From: Agelaius tricolor
Lineage: Eukaryota; Chordata; Aves; Passeriformes; Icteridae
DNA: 64,000 nt
NCBI GenBank assembly: GCA_023055355.1
Contig: JALJCS010000001.1
Location: 81,880,881 to 81,944,880, forward strand
Direction: 5' to 3'
The notes beneath the pieces were generated by a model that saw nothing but the letters and a program-made list of their open reading frames with translations, was not told where the DNA came from and searched no databases. Shown here piece by piece: positions 1 through 14,500 of this stretch. Every line of letters begins with the position of its first letter. Within the stretch, counting starts at the first letter, position 1. A program made the position numbers and the translations under genes.

Positions 1-3000
1 CTTTGGGATTTTAAACCTTTACTATTATGGATGAGACTTGGCTTTTGAGTTACACAAACAGAAAAGATGTCAAAAGTTATTCTAGGAATATACCAATAGA
101 ATCAGCTATCAAAAAATCATTTAAATAAAGCTTTTCTAACATCAAGTTAGCAAAATCAATTTGAATTGCAATAAAAATATAAATAAAAAAGGATGCTACC
201 TTAGCATGGCATCTGTGTATTAGTGTAGCCTAGCACTACATAGCACTGTATTGCTATGAAGAGAAAGCTGAAGGCACTTAAGTCAATCCCTTACATCTTC
301 TACATACTCCCATAATTCATCCTGTTAAAGAGGGAGCACCTCAGGTACCAATGGTGCAGGCATTAATACCTAGTACACCAGAGTACTTTGCTGTAGATTT
401 GGTATGCAGTGAATGTGACAGCCTGCTCAAGAGAGGAATTGCCTGCATCATCCTTTTTTTTTTTGCATCATCTCCTAGCACCCCTAGACCATATTAACCC
501 CTTCCCCAAATTAACACAGATGTTGCAACTGATAGCCAGTCCTGCTGTTCAGGATACACCCCAAGCTGAACATCCACCGGAGCACTTTTGGGTTTTGTAT
601 CTGTACAAACCACCCGCATCCTGCTCAATCTGTAACTTTTATGTGCTCGTGCACATGGGCAAGAAGGATGCTCAAACACAGTCCTCACTGCACATCTTGT
701 GGGTCATAGTGCTGACCTGCTTACTAGCAGAAAGCACACTGGGCACACAGATGGAAAACACCTACTTACTCTTCAGTTTCCCAGCAGAGAGATCTGGTTT
801 GCTGCATAAAGCAACTGAAATTTGCATAGACTTATTCTGGCAAGGACAAAAGCATTTTTAGGACAGCTTAAGCTTGTGGCTATTATTCTAGGGGTTTATT
901 AAAAAAAAAGCTTTAAAAACAAAAAGTCAAACAAAGAGCTTTTTCAGTGAGTCCTAATGGTTTTTAGAAGAAGTGAAATTATCAGAATTAAGTAATCTTA
1001 TTTCCTCAGGAAATAAAATAAAGCAGTGATACTTATATTTAAACCGTTTACATGCACAATATTTTCCCTAAGCCACTTCATAAAATGAGCTCCTTCCATA
1101 GGTAAAAATGATCAGTCTATGTCAATTATCAAAAAGGTAACTAAAAAGGTAACTAAAGCTTATCCCACAAAAACAAAATCCAGGAAAAGTCTAAGAGTTC
1201 TTTGAAAACATGCTTCCCCTTATGTAAAATAACTATGTCAAGCCTTTTACCTTGGACATGGGTTATGTCTGCAAAAAACCTTTTCAGGACCTTGACATAT
1301 ATTCATATGGGTGCAGAACAGTCCCAAACAGTTTATTAACAGAAATCAACTGCAAATTCCTCTGTGGGGAAAAGATTCTCTTATGTTTGCATGGTGCACA
1401 CTGCAGTGGGCCAGAGGTTACAGAAGTTTACATCAATACAAACAAGCTGTAAGACAATTGAATTAATAGCAATAGCCTTGGTACTAAATTCTCTGCCTCA
1501 GAAAACATGAGTAGCTGAATTTAGTGAGCAACCATTTTCTGCAGAGCTGTTTGGGCATCAGGAAGTATTCTGATACAGTATTTGTCCAAGCAGTTCTGAT
1601 CCCTGTACCTTCCATCCCTTTGTATGCAGCCCAAAAAAAGTAGACCAATCAAGTCAAGTAAACACTGAAATAAGGAATAAAGAAAAAAAAAAAAACAACA
1701 CTTTTTTTTCTTAAAAAAGTTATGATTAAAAGACCGAATTTTAAAGTGGTAGGCAAAGATACTCTACACTTCCCAGAGGTCAAGTGTACATTTCAGATAG
1801 TAGGAAACTTTCCAAGTTCAACTCATGCTTTCCCAAACCAAACAAGACACAAACCACAGAAGCCTGCCCTCTTTCCAGCTGCTGGGAAGATCACAGATGA
1901 GGTTGTTCATTATGGTCCCAACCAAGTAACATGGCACACACACCACCACCCACCTCTTCAAACATACCTCCCTATTATCCACTGTACTAAAAAAAATATA
2001 TATTTTTTTAAGTTCTTTAGTTGTTACTTTTTCCTATTTACTTTAATGGTCAAAGTGTTTTATGTTCAGGACATTGTGAAAAAACAGCCAGAGGTCTGAC
2101 ATATTGGTTTAAAACAGACATTTAGAGAGGAATTGCTGAAGGGGTTCTACACCAAATAGCATGGATTACAATCCACTGTTTAAAATTAGGTTTTGTGGTT
2201 GGTTTTTAGATATTCCTAGTAACAAACTCAATCTGACTGCTCTTTCTTGGCTGAAGTTATTGCGCCTAGCAATCTAGGAGGCCAATAATAGAAATTTCAT
2301 TTTAAATATGGCTATTAATGTTCCTAAATATAGTCTACCACATGACTGACCTGTGTAACAGGCCTTAAGTCATTCTCTAGGTTTTGTTGGGGTTTGGTTT
2401 TTTTTGACCAAAGACAGTAAATGCTTGACTAGGACTTAAAAATTTGACATGTTATTGGGATTAAATAGTTTGTCAATATTAAAACTATGCATTAAAAAAA
2501 AAAAAGCTTTCAGGAAGGAACTAAACCTGGAACATGTTGCATGTTTAATGACAAGAGCCCACGACCAAAGAACAACTGTTCTTTGAACAGAACAACTGTT
2601 AAACCATCAAAGGTATCCCACATTTCTTTTCTGAAATGCTTGGGTAAGTCCTACATTGTCTACTAACAGAGTATTTTGTCCTAGTTAATTGGCAAAGGCA
2701 GCCCTTGAGTTTCTTTCCAGCAGGAAACCAATTAAATAGATGCAAGAGCAAAGCAGTGCTACTTTAAAAAACAAACAAGAGAGAAGAGCACAGGAGCTGG
2801 CTGCTGCTTCTCCAAAAGAGTTGGAACAAGCCATTCCTTTAAAAAGAGGGGACACAAAGCAGTGTATATCCTTGATGCTGGTGAGCACAGATGGGAGCAA
2901 GAGCATCTCCACTTGAACCAAGGTGCTTGGGGGCCTTCAGAACTCACTGCACTGGGAAAGGCCAGAGCAGAGCAGTGCAGGAAGAGCCTATAATGCAACA

Positions 3001-6000
3001 GAACAAATGCAGGGGTGTTTTCAGCCACACCAAACTCTGTTCTAGATAGAGAATAGGGAGGATTTAGCATCAGACATAGGGGATCAGCTGTAAACCAAGG
3101 CAGTGCTACATAAACTCTAAACCAATGAAGTCTAATAGCTGAAGTCATGCAGCTGAGTTAATGGGGAGTTTGGGAATATGACTGACAAAACAACTAGGTC
3201 AGTAACTACCAGCACATTCAAAATCTATCTGTACTTGAAAAGAACAAAAAACCCCAAACCCCCACTAAAAAAGGCTCATGGGAGACAGTGAAAATGAGGA
3301 TATGTAGACCAGGAGTCATCCAAATATTAGATTTAAAACATTTTAAGCAAAAGCTGAACACATGGGGCTTCTAACCATGTGGTTGTTAGAAATTAATAAA
3401 AGTAACCAACCATTTGTAAAAATAGCTAATAAAGAAGTATAAAAAAATTGAAGCACTATAAAAGGAACAAATATGGACACAGATAAATGGCACTAGAGTG
3501 AGAATTCATTGTGCTGGGCAGAGACCCCTTCACCCAGGTACTGAACAGCAATACAGGCTCTCATACTTGGGCACAACACTTTAATACTGGGCAACAAACT
3601 GAGCTTAACTTCTAACCACAGATCTGAATCACCTGAGCTGGTTTGAAGAGGATGCTACAATACCTGCTAGTGACCTGAAATAACCAGGAGGTCTGGCTTC
3701 TTGCAAAGAGAGCAGTGGTTAGAGAATTAGCAGATGGAAAAAGCAGGCAAAGTGGTATGTAGTGCATAAGACAATATAATTATCCTGTGACACAGACAGT
3801 TTGTGCTCTCCCCTGCCTTCCCTACTAACACTCAAAATGAAATGTTTTCTTCTGTGGAGACTGGCTTTTGCTGTTTGGTTAAAGAAAGCGGTGTTGAAAA
3901 GTAGCTGTTGGGCTTGGAACAGAAAGTGCTGAGGTTTGAGAGGGCTCCCAAGTGCTTGGGAGAAGTTGGAGAAGTTCTTTCCATACCCCCTGAGAAAACC
4001 AGCTTGCTTGTGCAGCTCAGCTTATGCCTGACAGAGCAGCCACCAACCTGCTTCCTCCCCAGCCCTGAGCTCAAGGCTTGACAGAAATGGCAACCAGCAC
4101 CTCACTTTATAACAGAAACATTAAAAGGACTGCTGAATAATATGGCAAGCTGTAAATCAGCCTTTTACCATGACAGAAAAGGAAAGGGATGAAGTGGGCA
4201 GTTTCCCTCTCTGAGATCCAGATCTCTCTAGCAGTTTCATTCCCATTGGCAGTCCTTATTCTGCAGTGTTACTTCAAGCCAACCAGAAAATTTTACAGAA
4301 AAGTGAAACTGGATCGAGACATGCAAAATGCAAGCCAGAAGAAAGCAGGAAGAGCTGAATTTTTAACTGCTAGGGATGGGAGGAAGATTTAGTAATACTG
4401 ACATGATATGAACACCAGAAAGAGCTATCAATTCTTGTTAGGATCAATACCTTACCAGGAGAATGGAAAACTGATCAGAGAAAATTAGAGGCTCCACTGT
4501 AATGTCTGAATCTAGGGACAAGAAAATTTCTCAAGTACTGCTGTAATGGCATTTTGTACATTGCATTCAAAAAGAATGGAAGTGGAAGAAAGCTTGTGAA
4601 AGCTTAGGAACTCACTGTTATGCAGCAACGAGATTCTTTTGCATAAGACAAAATTGCTGCAAGGTGTGCAGTGGTTACTTAACTTTATAAAGGTCAAAAT
4701 ACACAACAGCAGACGAGTGTCTTGACTTGTGCCTCTTTCCCTGCTTCATGCATTGCCAGTACATTCCAGCACATTTAATACTCTGTACATCTGCAGTAGT
4801 CAGTGTCCTCTATTTCCTTTCTCATACACTGAGCTGGGGAAAATTAACCATCCCCAACTCTTGCAATTAAAATTAAACCATCCACTAACTCTTGCAATCC
4901 CTTCTTAACAGAAAGGTGATCAGTTTTACAGAACCTGGAAGAAACTACAAAAAGCCAATGTCACATATACATAGCATCCATACAAAAAAGTAAACACTCA
5001 CAGCCAGACTCAGTTCTGCAAACTTTGGTGGCTGACATCACAGAATAAGTTTGTCACCTCCACAATGTAATTCTTTCTTTATTTCACAGGCTGAAAAAAC
5101 ACTTTGACTTTTGTAGACAGATATTTACATCTTTATCAAATTTTATTTTAGTTACCAGTTTCCTATGTTGGACTGAGCCAAGTTGTCTCTTTGGCTACTG
5201 CTATAAGACATAAAATAATGATGATGATTATGATAGGAATTCAAATTATTACTGTATGAGTAGATCTTGATCACCCACTTGTCACTAAACTATGGTACAA
5301 TGATAAAGTTTATATAGGTCTCAACTGCCATTAAGGTTACAATCAGGTACTTAGAAAACATCTTTATCTGAAGCAAAGACAAAATATTGTGATTGTTTCC
5401 TTCCACAATGAAATGAAACATTAGAACTATTTTAAGGTTATAAACAATGGAACAGAAATTATCAACTCTAATAGAAAATCTGACAATTTCAAGCCAACAC
5501 TAGATCATTAGAGAAGAATTTTGCATTTTACTGGCAAACTCTGACTTTCCCCATCTGCTCCCTTCCCTCCCTATTAGTGAGCAGGAGCAAGCTATGAAAG
5601 CAGGTCTAAAGAAGATGACAAGAGCACAAGCCTCTTTAAATGCTTAGGAAAGATCAATGAGCTGTCCCCCTGTGTTCACTATCACACAGACAGGATTGGC
5701 AGGATCTTGCCTGCCAGACGAGGAAAATCAGAGGGCAATGCTTCTCTGCTTTGTATTAATCATCTGAGCTATGTATGGTATGTTCTTGTTCTTTACACAA
5801 ATACCTCATGATCATCTGTATGCCACAAATATTTTCCAATACAGATCTCTGCCAGGACATGCTCCATTTCAGTAATCCCTTAGAGCCATTTCAGTGAAAT
5901 AGGTTTGCAAGGCAGCAGAAAGATTCAAGAACCCAAAGCACATTTTAACCATGTATGCTCACAAGATCTCAGAGCTGCCCTCACACTGATCAAAGGCCAG

Positions 6001-8212
6001 GAAAGATCATACAGGTTCACAGTTGTTTGACTTTTGCTGGAACATACTCAACTTTGGTTCCCACTTGTTTGAGAAAATGAAAAAAAGACTGACCAGTTAT
6101 GTATGCTTTTCCAAGACAATGGACACAGCTCCTGACAGTACATGACACCTGTTTTTTCCCTCATGTTTTGAAAAACGGGATATGGTGCCCGGAGAAGTTT
6201 GAGGATGTTTAGAGGCACCTCAGCAGAAAACTAAACAAACAGCAAGGTGAGAACAGAACAAGCTGCACTGCTGAAAGAGCACAGTGGTGAATGGGTGCAG
6301 AGGCAGATGACTATGATGGGACTCTTCAGGAGAGGGATGGAGAGCTGAAGGAAGGGAGAGAGGCTGAGGGACCTTGGCTCATTTAGCTTCCCACAAGGAG
6401 ACCAAGAAGAGCTGTGGTCACTCCCTGAATACCCATGATGCAGGGTAAAGTACATCACTAAATGGGAGAAAAACTATTTCAAGAAATCATTGACCCCAAG
6501 CACAGACATGTATAAACTTGCTATTTCCCACTTCTTATAAGGATTTTCTTCAAGTTTCTAAGTATCAGGAATTAATGATATGTTTCTAGCATAGTTTTCT
6601 AAAAGTAGGAAAAATGCTGATTACTTGTAGCTGAAAGTTTATAAAAGTAACTATAGAACTATGAAGGACAAAAAAAAACCTCTTTCTGCTTCTTTGTATT
6701 TAAATTTTAAATCAACTAGTTAAATTAAAGAAGAAAACAAAACTGTAGATTTACTTTTTTTAACCTCAACTTTTTTTTTAAGCAAGGGATATGAAAGACA
6801 GTATCAGACATTTTGGCTTCAAAATAAATGTTATCGCTCTTCTTCCCCCCTCCCATTTAGATTTTCTGCTTGTAAAAAAGATGTGAAAATACAGACCTTT
6901 CCACTTAGTACTAAACAATGGGCAGAAAAAAAATAAAACATTTAAACTAGCTATATAATTAAGAAACACTGCTTTATATTAAGATATGTTACTCAAGCAG
7001 AGCATACAGACTGTTACATTAATGTAAGCCAATGAGGGTATGATTATGTTTTCACAAGAGGTTTTTCCAGTAGTCAAAATCAGTCAAGTAAGAACACCAT
7101 TACACTTTGATAACTAAGCCAAGAACATCAGTTTCAAAGAAAAGAAGGGAAAAATATGGTACAATCTGCTAGTCTGTAAGTATGACTTTTTAGTACTATT
7201 TCCAGAATATCAATGTGAGCAAAAGTAGCATTGCTTGAAAAATGGAAAGCTACTAACAGCAGGTCACGAGCTCAAGCAGATAAAAAATCTAAAAATGCCA
7301 TTACTTCTGCATATAGCCATATATCAGAGCAAGGATAATGCAGAACTTGTGACTGTAGTGAAATTTGCAGGATGACCTTCTCCAAACCACAGAGAAACAG
7401 ATAGGTTTTCATTATTTAAACACAAGTTTTGCTGCCTTCTAAAAGATCTGAAACTAAATATGTGCTATGTGTTTTGTTTGACTGGAGATACAGTTACCAA
7501 TATATTATAGCAATAATTATATATTATATATAACCAATATATTATATCAATAATTAGCTATCAAGTACATATAGAACTGTAGCTATCTCAAAAAGGAAAT
7601 ACTTTTATTATCTCTCTCCCTTATTTGGAGTATGAAGTCTGTGGGACATATGGAGTACACAGGAAATGGAACTATTAAATCAAAAACCATATATGAAAGC
7701 ACAACAGGCTCTGTTATAGAGATGCAGATATATTTTTATGCATTTTATACATGTGTGTATATATACACACATACATATGCTATGTAGAGATTTAAAAATG
7801 AAAGCCTATTGAGCCCATTTTAGGTGGTACCATTAAACTATGCTTTGAGGATGCTATCAAACAAGTCTTTGTGACTTGGATTTTGCTAGGAAGCTAATTA
7901 GAATGCAGATTTGGTTGTTTTCCTACATTTCTTTGGTAAATGAACCAACCCTTTTCATGGTAGAGCTCCATAATTAAAAGCAAACTTTGACAAATTTCCT
8001 CCTCTTACACTACCCCAGGCTATGTGGATTCCACTTTTATGGGGAACCACAAGATAAATTCCAAAGACTGTAAAACACATCTCTCAGGCGTATTTTTCCC
8101 CTCCCACAGCTTCTGTTGGCATAAGAGTCCTATGAAAGTGTGGCTGCATTGAAAATTGCATCTGTCTGTGCCCCAGCCAAGTGTTACCAAGACAGTCAAG
8201 GCAAACACCTAC
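1..8212. other. Non-coding DNA, probably RNF144A intron 1 (distal part)
   Basis: AT-rich sequence with no recognisable exon on either strand. Open frames here are short, unrelated to known proteins and without codon structure. Local features are a 20-bp tandem repeat of AGAACAACTGTT at 2569-2600, a 36-bp-period repeat at 7497-7556 and a 22-bp perfect palindrome at 7751-7772. Assignment to the RNF144A intron is inferred only from the vertebrate gene order CMPK2-RSAD2-RNF144A and from the CpG island at 22-23.7 kb. Confidence 0.45.
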
Positions 8213-8295
8213 CACAACAATCTCTCCTTTGTCAGTCACAGGGATCCCATGAGAAAGCACCAACCAGTCCACGATTTTGGTAGTGTTAGACAAGC
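8213..8295 (-). other. Candidate internal exon (83 nt), unidentified
   Basis: On the minus strand a pyrimidine-rich tract ending TTTTGTATTCCAG precedes 8295, and a donor-like GTAGGTG begins at 8212. The 83 nt between are open in one frame (27 codons after a 2-nt split codon), which includes KIVDWLVLSHGIP and TDKGEIVV. I do not recognise this peptide in RNF144A or any nearby gene. It could be an alternative or non-coding exon of the transcript starting at the 23-kb CpG island, or a chance pair of splice-like sites. No other exon could be linked to it. Confidence 0.22.
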
Positions 8296-8424
8296 CTGGA
8301 ATACAAAAGATAAGGGTCACACTTAATTTCAACTGACCATATAAAACCAGAACTGAGAGCTCCATTTTGCCATGCAGCTTTTAAAACTGTGTGATAGTAC
8401 AGTCCTAGCAGACAAAATTTTGCA

Positions 8425-8507
8425 GTGGACTTGGCACTGCTGGGATAACAGTTGGACTCGATGATCTTAGAGGTCTTTTTCAATGAAACAGTTGCATGAT
8501 TCTATGA
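8425..8507 (+). mobile_element. CR1 LINE 3'-end fragment
   Basis: The sequence follows the CR1 3' terminus: a 'ggcactgctggg' segment, then 'ttggactcgatgatctta', then the hallmark tail 'gattctatga'. It is severely 5'-truncated and diverged. It lies next to the candidate exon at 8213-8295. Confidence 0.75.
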
Positions 8508-11500
8508 ATTCAGAAAACAGCAACTGGCAGGAGTCCTACTTTCACTGCAAGCTATTTCCCATTTTTCAGATTTATCCAATAGTGTTTTTTTCACAGAAAT
8601 AAACTATTAGCTGAGTTCCTTTCCAACAAATACTCATAAAACTTATTTACTTAAACTGAGTATGTAGATTTTAAACATTAAAATCTGTCTTTTGTCATCA
8701 AATATTAAAAAAAATGCAGCTTGGAATAAGTTTATAGCCAAACACAGAAAATTCCCATCTTCCTTATTCATCTTAAGTTTTAGACAACATGCTATTTAAA
8801 AATATTTGTAATTATTGAAGTATGCCTTAACATTTAAACCTCCTAAAAATAAGTATTTTTACATTCTCATTCTGCAACATTATCATCCTCCACTGATTTC
8901 CATGTAGAGGGAGATGTGATAGGGAAAAATATCTACCGTACTTCTAGAAAAACAGTAAATTACTGTTACTCAGGCAACCAAAGCTCAAAAAAAGCTCAGA
9001 TACATGTACTCCAAAATTCTAGGCTACTGATCAGTTATTCAGCCAACAGCTCTGTCACCAAAACAAGGTTCCCCTCCTCACTTCTTCTACATCCTCCGCA
9101 CTTCAACATTCCCCTCCTACTTCTTTAAAACAAATCTTGCTTGAAAATTAGGAAAACTGACAAAAATTGTTATTGCCCTTTTCCTAAATTATCCTGACAT
9201 TTCAGGAGGAAAATAAAAATTTATTTTCATTATGGTCTATCTACTTGTAAAATAAGAAAACAGTTTCCTGTACCTTGGGGTCAGAAGGTCCATGGGATGT
9301 ATTAGATTGTTAAACTGAACACCACAGATTATTACACATTTTCCAAGTACCCTGACAGCAAGATTAGTAGCTTTTACAAGGATAACAAATACTGCCTAGG
9401 CATACAACCTGCCTTGGGCTGGAAACCTGGAGAGATTCACCACTTTCTCTAATGGCAGGAAGGGCAATTTACTGGTTTGAAGAGCTGCAGCTATTCGCCT
9501 TTCCATGTAGCTCTTCAGACAGTGTTTCTAGTTTTGTTTATCACTCTCTAAAGAGGAGGAGGAAAATTAATTTAAAAAGAAAAGAACTTAGTACAACACA
9601 CTTTCTTGTCAATGCAGTCTCTTGTACAGTCAGGGTATGGTTAGTGCTTAAGTTGCTTTCAAACTCATTTCCTAAAGCTCTAGCACAGATGTTCTTCTTC
9701 TCTTCTGCCAGCTCTCTTTCTTTTTAGCACACAACTTGTCCTGGGCAAACACTCTCAGTCATTGCATCAGCTTCATCTGACTTGTGCATCTCCTAATCTC
9801 TTTCTTCCTCTGAAAACCTTGCCCTTGCCAGCACCTCACTAACCGCTCTACCAGCACTGCCTTCCTGGGGCCCTCTCTCCCACCTGTATCTCACAAAGGC
9901 AGGAGGCATCCTGAGGAAACAAATAGTTCTTATCAGCAGTGTTTGTCACTCCTCCTGTTTGCTCCTGGGCAATCTCTTCCAACCACAAAAATTCAGTTTA
10001 CCCTCTCTACAGAAGGACCTCACAGATTGACCTCCTACTCCAAATCTCTCTCTCTCTCCTTATCCAAACTGGAAATTACAACCCTTCTCTCTGACATTTC
10101 CTAGGAGTTATGCAGCTATTTGGTTAAGCTCTACACAGATGGACAAATCAATTATCTCCCCTCCTTCCCAAGAGTCTCTTCTTAAAAAGTCAGCATCCTG
10201 CAAGTCCCCCAGCCTGCAGGCTGATCATAATATTCAACAAGAAGCTGTATGTCTAAATCCTGTAGAAAGAACATGCATATAATGTACATAAAATGCAGTC
10301 TTTTTTCTGATCTCTTTGACAAATAAAATGGTTATCCTGGTTTATAAAATGGTATCCTTTTATCCTGAAAGATCTTCCTACTTTTCTCAGGCTTCATCCA
10401 AATAAATCCAACCTCAAGAATTTCTTAAAGGACAATGGTCATCTCCTGCACATGCCACTGGGCTATTTTAACTCTTTTATTGTTATTTAATTCATGTAAA
10501 CTGCCCCCCCCCCCCCCCAAATGCTTTTCCCATAGTTTTAATAACCTTGTCTATCTTCTCAGCCTTTTCTCTTGATCATTTTTTACTGATGTTTTATCCT
10601 GCATCAGCAACTAAATTTATCTCACAAAAATGACCTGACTATCAACATTCAACAATTTTTAGACATTTATCTTTGGATGACATGAAGTCTGTTTAAAATT
10701 ATCTGGACAGGAATCCAGTAACTACCAATAAAAATGCAGGTGGAAAAAAAAGCAGTTGCTCACACTCCACCCTTTCCATATTACATAATTTCCAGGAATT
10801 TTTTTCACCACTAATAACTATTGTGGCTCTTTCTATCCACCTGAAGGTTTTCAAAAGACCTTTTAAAGATGTACAAACTAGGATCAGATACAGAATTTGA
10901 GTGTTATTGTCATTAGTAACACCTCTATCATTCCAGGAAAAAAATGTTTATTCTAAGAATCCCATCATCCAAGGACTAAATTAGTCCTATCTTCCCTTCC
11001 TATAAAGTGCACTGATATCCAGCTTGATCCCAACACTTTTGCAGAGTTGCTGTTCTCCACAATGCAGCCCCTCATGCTTCACGTCTGAAAAACTTTTCAC
11101 CAAGAAACCTGAACAGCTACAGCCAGTATACATACCTTTGATTTTACTCATCAAAAAGAAATAAATCATTCTTTGTGGCTGCTTACTTATTATTGCAATC
11201 TGGTAAACAGCATAACTGCTGTTTATGAATGCCTTTTTTTTTTTTTTTCAAGCTTCTGTCTTAGAAATGAAAATGTTAAATGGCATCTTGCCTAGACCCA
11301 GTCCTGGAACATTGTGATTCACAGTTTATTTCAAACAGATACCTATCTACTTGTTTATATTTTACAGCTGGCTGCTGCTCCATTCACCTGGCAGGCTTTT
11401 GCTGATGTGCTGTAATGGTTTCCAACGAGAAAACTGTATTGTACAGAGGCACAAGCTGACAGGCAGAAGAATTAAAAACCTGTGTCAGCCTCAGCAGAGG

Positions 11501-14500
11501 ACCAGTGGCAGATGTGGAAAGAAAGGCTGTGGGATCTACTCTATATTTGTGTGACAGCCCATGGGTCATCTGTTTCTTTGTGTCAGCCAAGAGTAGCCCG
11601 GAGGCACAAATGGCCGTGAACTCATCTCTCTGCACTTCATCCTGTCAGAGCTTATGATGCAGCTCACAGCCTGGCAGCCACAGGGTCCAAGGACAAACGC
11701 TAAAGGGCACGCAGGAAAGAGGATGAGGTTTGACAGGTTATATGCACAAGAAGGAATTTCAGCTTTGGATTCTCACTTTACTTGCAGTGGTGACAACTTG
11801 TGATTATGCAAAACATATCCTCAGCAGCCTCCTTAGCTTTGTCAGGAGACAGCATTTCATATAGTCCTACACTGTCAGCCCTAGTCACAGGGGGAAGGGA
11901 GGGAAAGATGAGATCCCTCAGCAGCCCCAGCTCCCACAGCAGCCAGGGACACAACACAGTTTTCAAAGGGAAATTCTGCTGTGCAAGAACAGGCCACAAA
12001 CAAATTGAAGCCCTGTGCAAAGGAGACACAGAGCTACATCCTGGAAACTTAAGCAAAATTTAAGCATATAGCTTAGAGTAGAGAGAAGCCCTTATGAACT
12101 CTGGTTAAAGCTCTTTGCTGCACAGTGCCAGCTGAAGTATGCAGTTACACAAGTCAGGAGATGAAACCCCCATGGATTCCCTGAAGCAGAGTAGGAAGCT
12201 ACCCACCTGCCACAGTCCCTCCCCTCCTTCCTTCTGGTTTACATATCCCACACCATTTTCTCTTGGCAAGAAATATTCAGGTTACCACAGCTGAACAGCT
12301 ATTTGACTGGCTGGTTCCCAGCAGTGAGGTGCTTTTCATCAGATCACATGTGGGAAGCTCTTTAAAGGCTTTTTAGAGAAAGCAGCTACATGATTTCATG
12401 AAGACAGAAAAGCTCAAAGCACAGTGATAAAAGGCATTTTAATAGATCCATTCATACTAATACAGGAGATACAGTGTGCTGAAAACAGCGAAATTTAAGA
12501 CATTTCTAGCATGATAGGCCAGAAGATTTAATTGCTAGCTTTGCTTTGAACTTGACAGCTACTACTACTCTACTAACTCTTGGATGCACTTCTAAAGAAG
12601 CTTTGCCATTTTTGATTTTTTTTAAAAAAAGAGATGGTTGGATTTAACTATCAGGTTTATTATATATAATAGAAAAGCACACAGAACTGAGCCTTTGTGA
12701 AAAGACAATTCCCCACCACATACACGCTTGCTTATTAAAAAGCTGGAATGAAAAATGTCTTCCCTGTATGTATTTCTCCCTCCAGTGAAGAACAAACAAT
12801 CAAAACCTATGGTTAAAATAATGAAATTGCAATTACCTATTCATTTTACTGGATAAGTTTTTCTAAGCCTTCCAGAAGATCCCCAAATGCAGTAATGTTG
12901 ACTAAATATTGTATGTTTTCCTATAAAAAGGTAGACTAGGCATATCATGCCACTTCAAAAAATAACAATTTTTTGGGAAAAAGAAATGCTTTTTCCACAT
13001 GGCTAGTCTAATTTCCTAGGGAAAAATATTAAAATAATTTGACCATAATTGGGATCTGAATGAGGTGTAAGAACAGTTTAAATTCTGCAACTTTCTCACA
13101 ATTGTGTGAGAAAATAAACCCAATTTTAATTCCCTCATTAGCAAATATTTTTAAAGTTATTGTTCACCTACAAGTACTAGAGAGAAATTAAACTAAAAAA
13201 GGGTCTAAGGTTTAGTCTGACCTAGAAATCAACACAGACTTAACCTGACCTCATTTTGTCAGTCAATCACAAATGGACCAAAGAAGTTGCCTGTAATCTC
13301 AGATACATTGAAACACACAAGGTATTTGACTGAAAAAAAAAGGAAATGCTCTCATTTTGAAGACTGTAGATTCACATTCCTTCCCTCTTGAAACTTGACC
13401 ACACAGGAGATGTACTGGGTGAAGAGAAACACACCGGGCAACTCCTTTCAGGCTACCAAGTGGCCCCACAGCACAGGAAGAGGCACAGATGTGAGCTGAG
13501 GTACAGCTGCATTTTGCATCGGCTAAGCCAGATGGACTGACTTGGCAATGGCTCCATCACTGCGACTGGCAATGAGCTGCACAGCCAAAATAGAGGCAAA
13601 ACACGAGGCAAGACGAAATTGATATGATGGCATTAACCCAAAGCATGTATTCCCTGTAACCCTGGAACTTTTGGGGATAGTCTCCCCATGCCTGTTGGAT
13701 GACAGCTGTTTCAAGGTGACTGTCAGTACTCTTCTATACCTTGTGCTATATCAGACATTTCCCAAAGGCACTCTATCAGTTAAGAGAGGACTGTGGTTCT
13801 TGGATGGAAAAGGGAATTATATATGCAAATTATCTTCAGTTTTCTGCCCTCAAGTTTCCCATAGAATCTCAAAACTAAGTCAACTAACCAACATCCCTCT
13901 CCTAAAACACACAGGAGAACACAGGGACAGAGTGAAAAGAGGGAAAAGATGCAAATAGGAATTCTCTTAAAAGAAAATACACCTCCACATACAGATTAAC
14001 CAGCCCCTTCTCTGTGTGCTCATTTATGCCAGGGCATGCAATGCTGCAATTCACAACACCACAGTAGCCAAAGGCCCACTCAACCTGGCTGTCTTCATGG
14101 CTAGCACCAGACAACCCTCTGAGATTCTGGAATAACTCACATCTTTCCCATCACACAGCACTGCTCATTCATTGGCAGGCACATCAAGCCTTCACACATT
14201 AAGAGTTCATACAGTTTAAGCTGTACCGTCAGATGCCCAACATTTGGTCATTTTGGGACACACTGCCCCAAAGCCACTCTTTGCATCTGAATACTTTGCA
14301 TTTGTGGTACTTTCCAGGAATAGATGATATCTACAAAAGCATACTGCATTGAGAGGAAAACCACTGTATTTACATTATTGTTTTCTAAGGAATTCATATC
14401 TTTTTTAATTTGACAGTTTCATTATACTCCTTAACTGTTAACATCCAAAGAAAACGTCAACATTCAAATCCTCCAAATATTTTTGGAAATAATTTATGCA

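Noticed and set aside
2569..2600. AGAACAACTGTTCT as a glucocorticoid response element
   Set aside because: The half-sites are separated by 2 nt, not the required 3, and the motif is part of a simple 20-bp tandem repeat.
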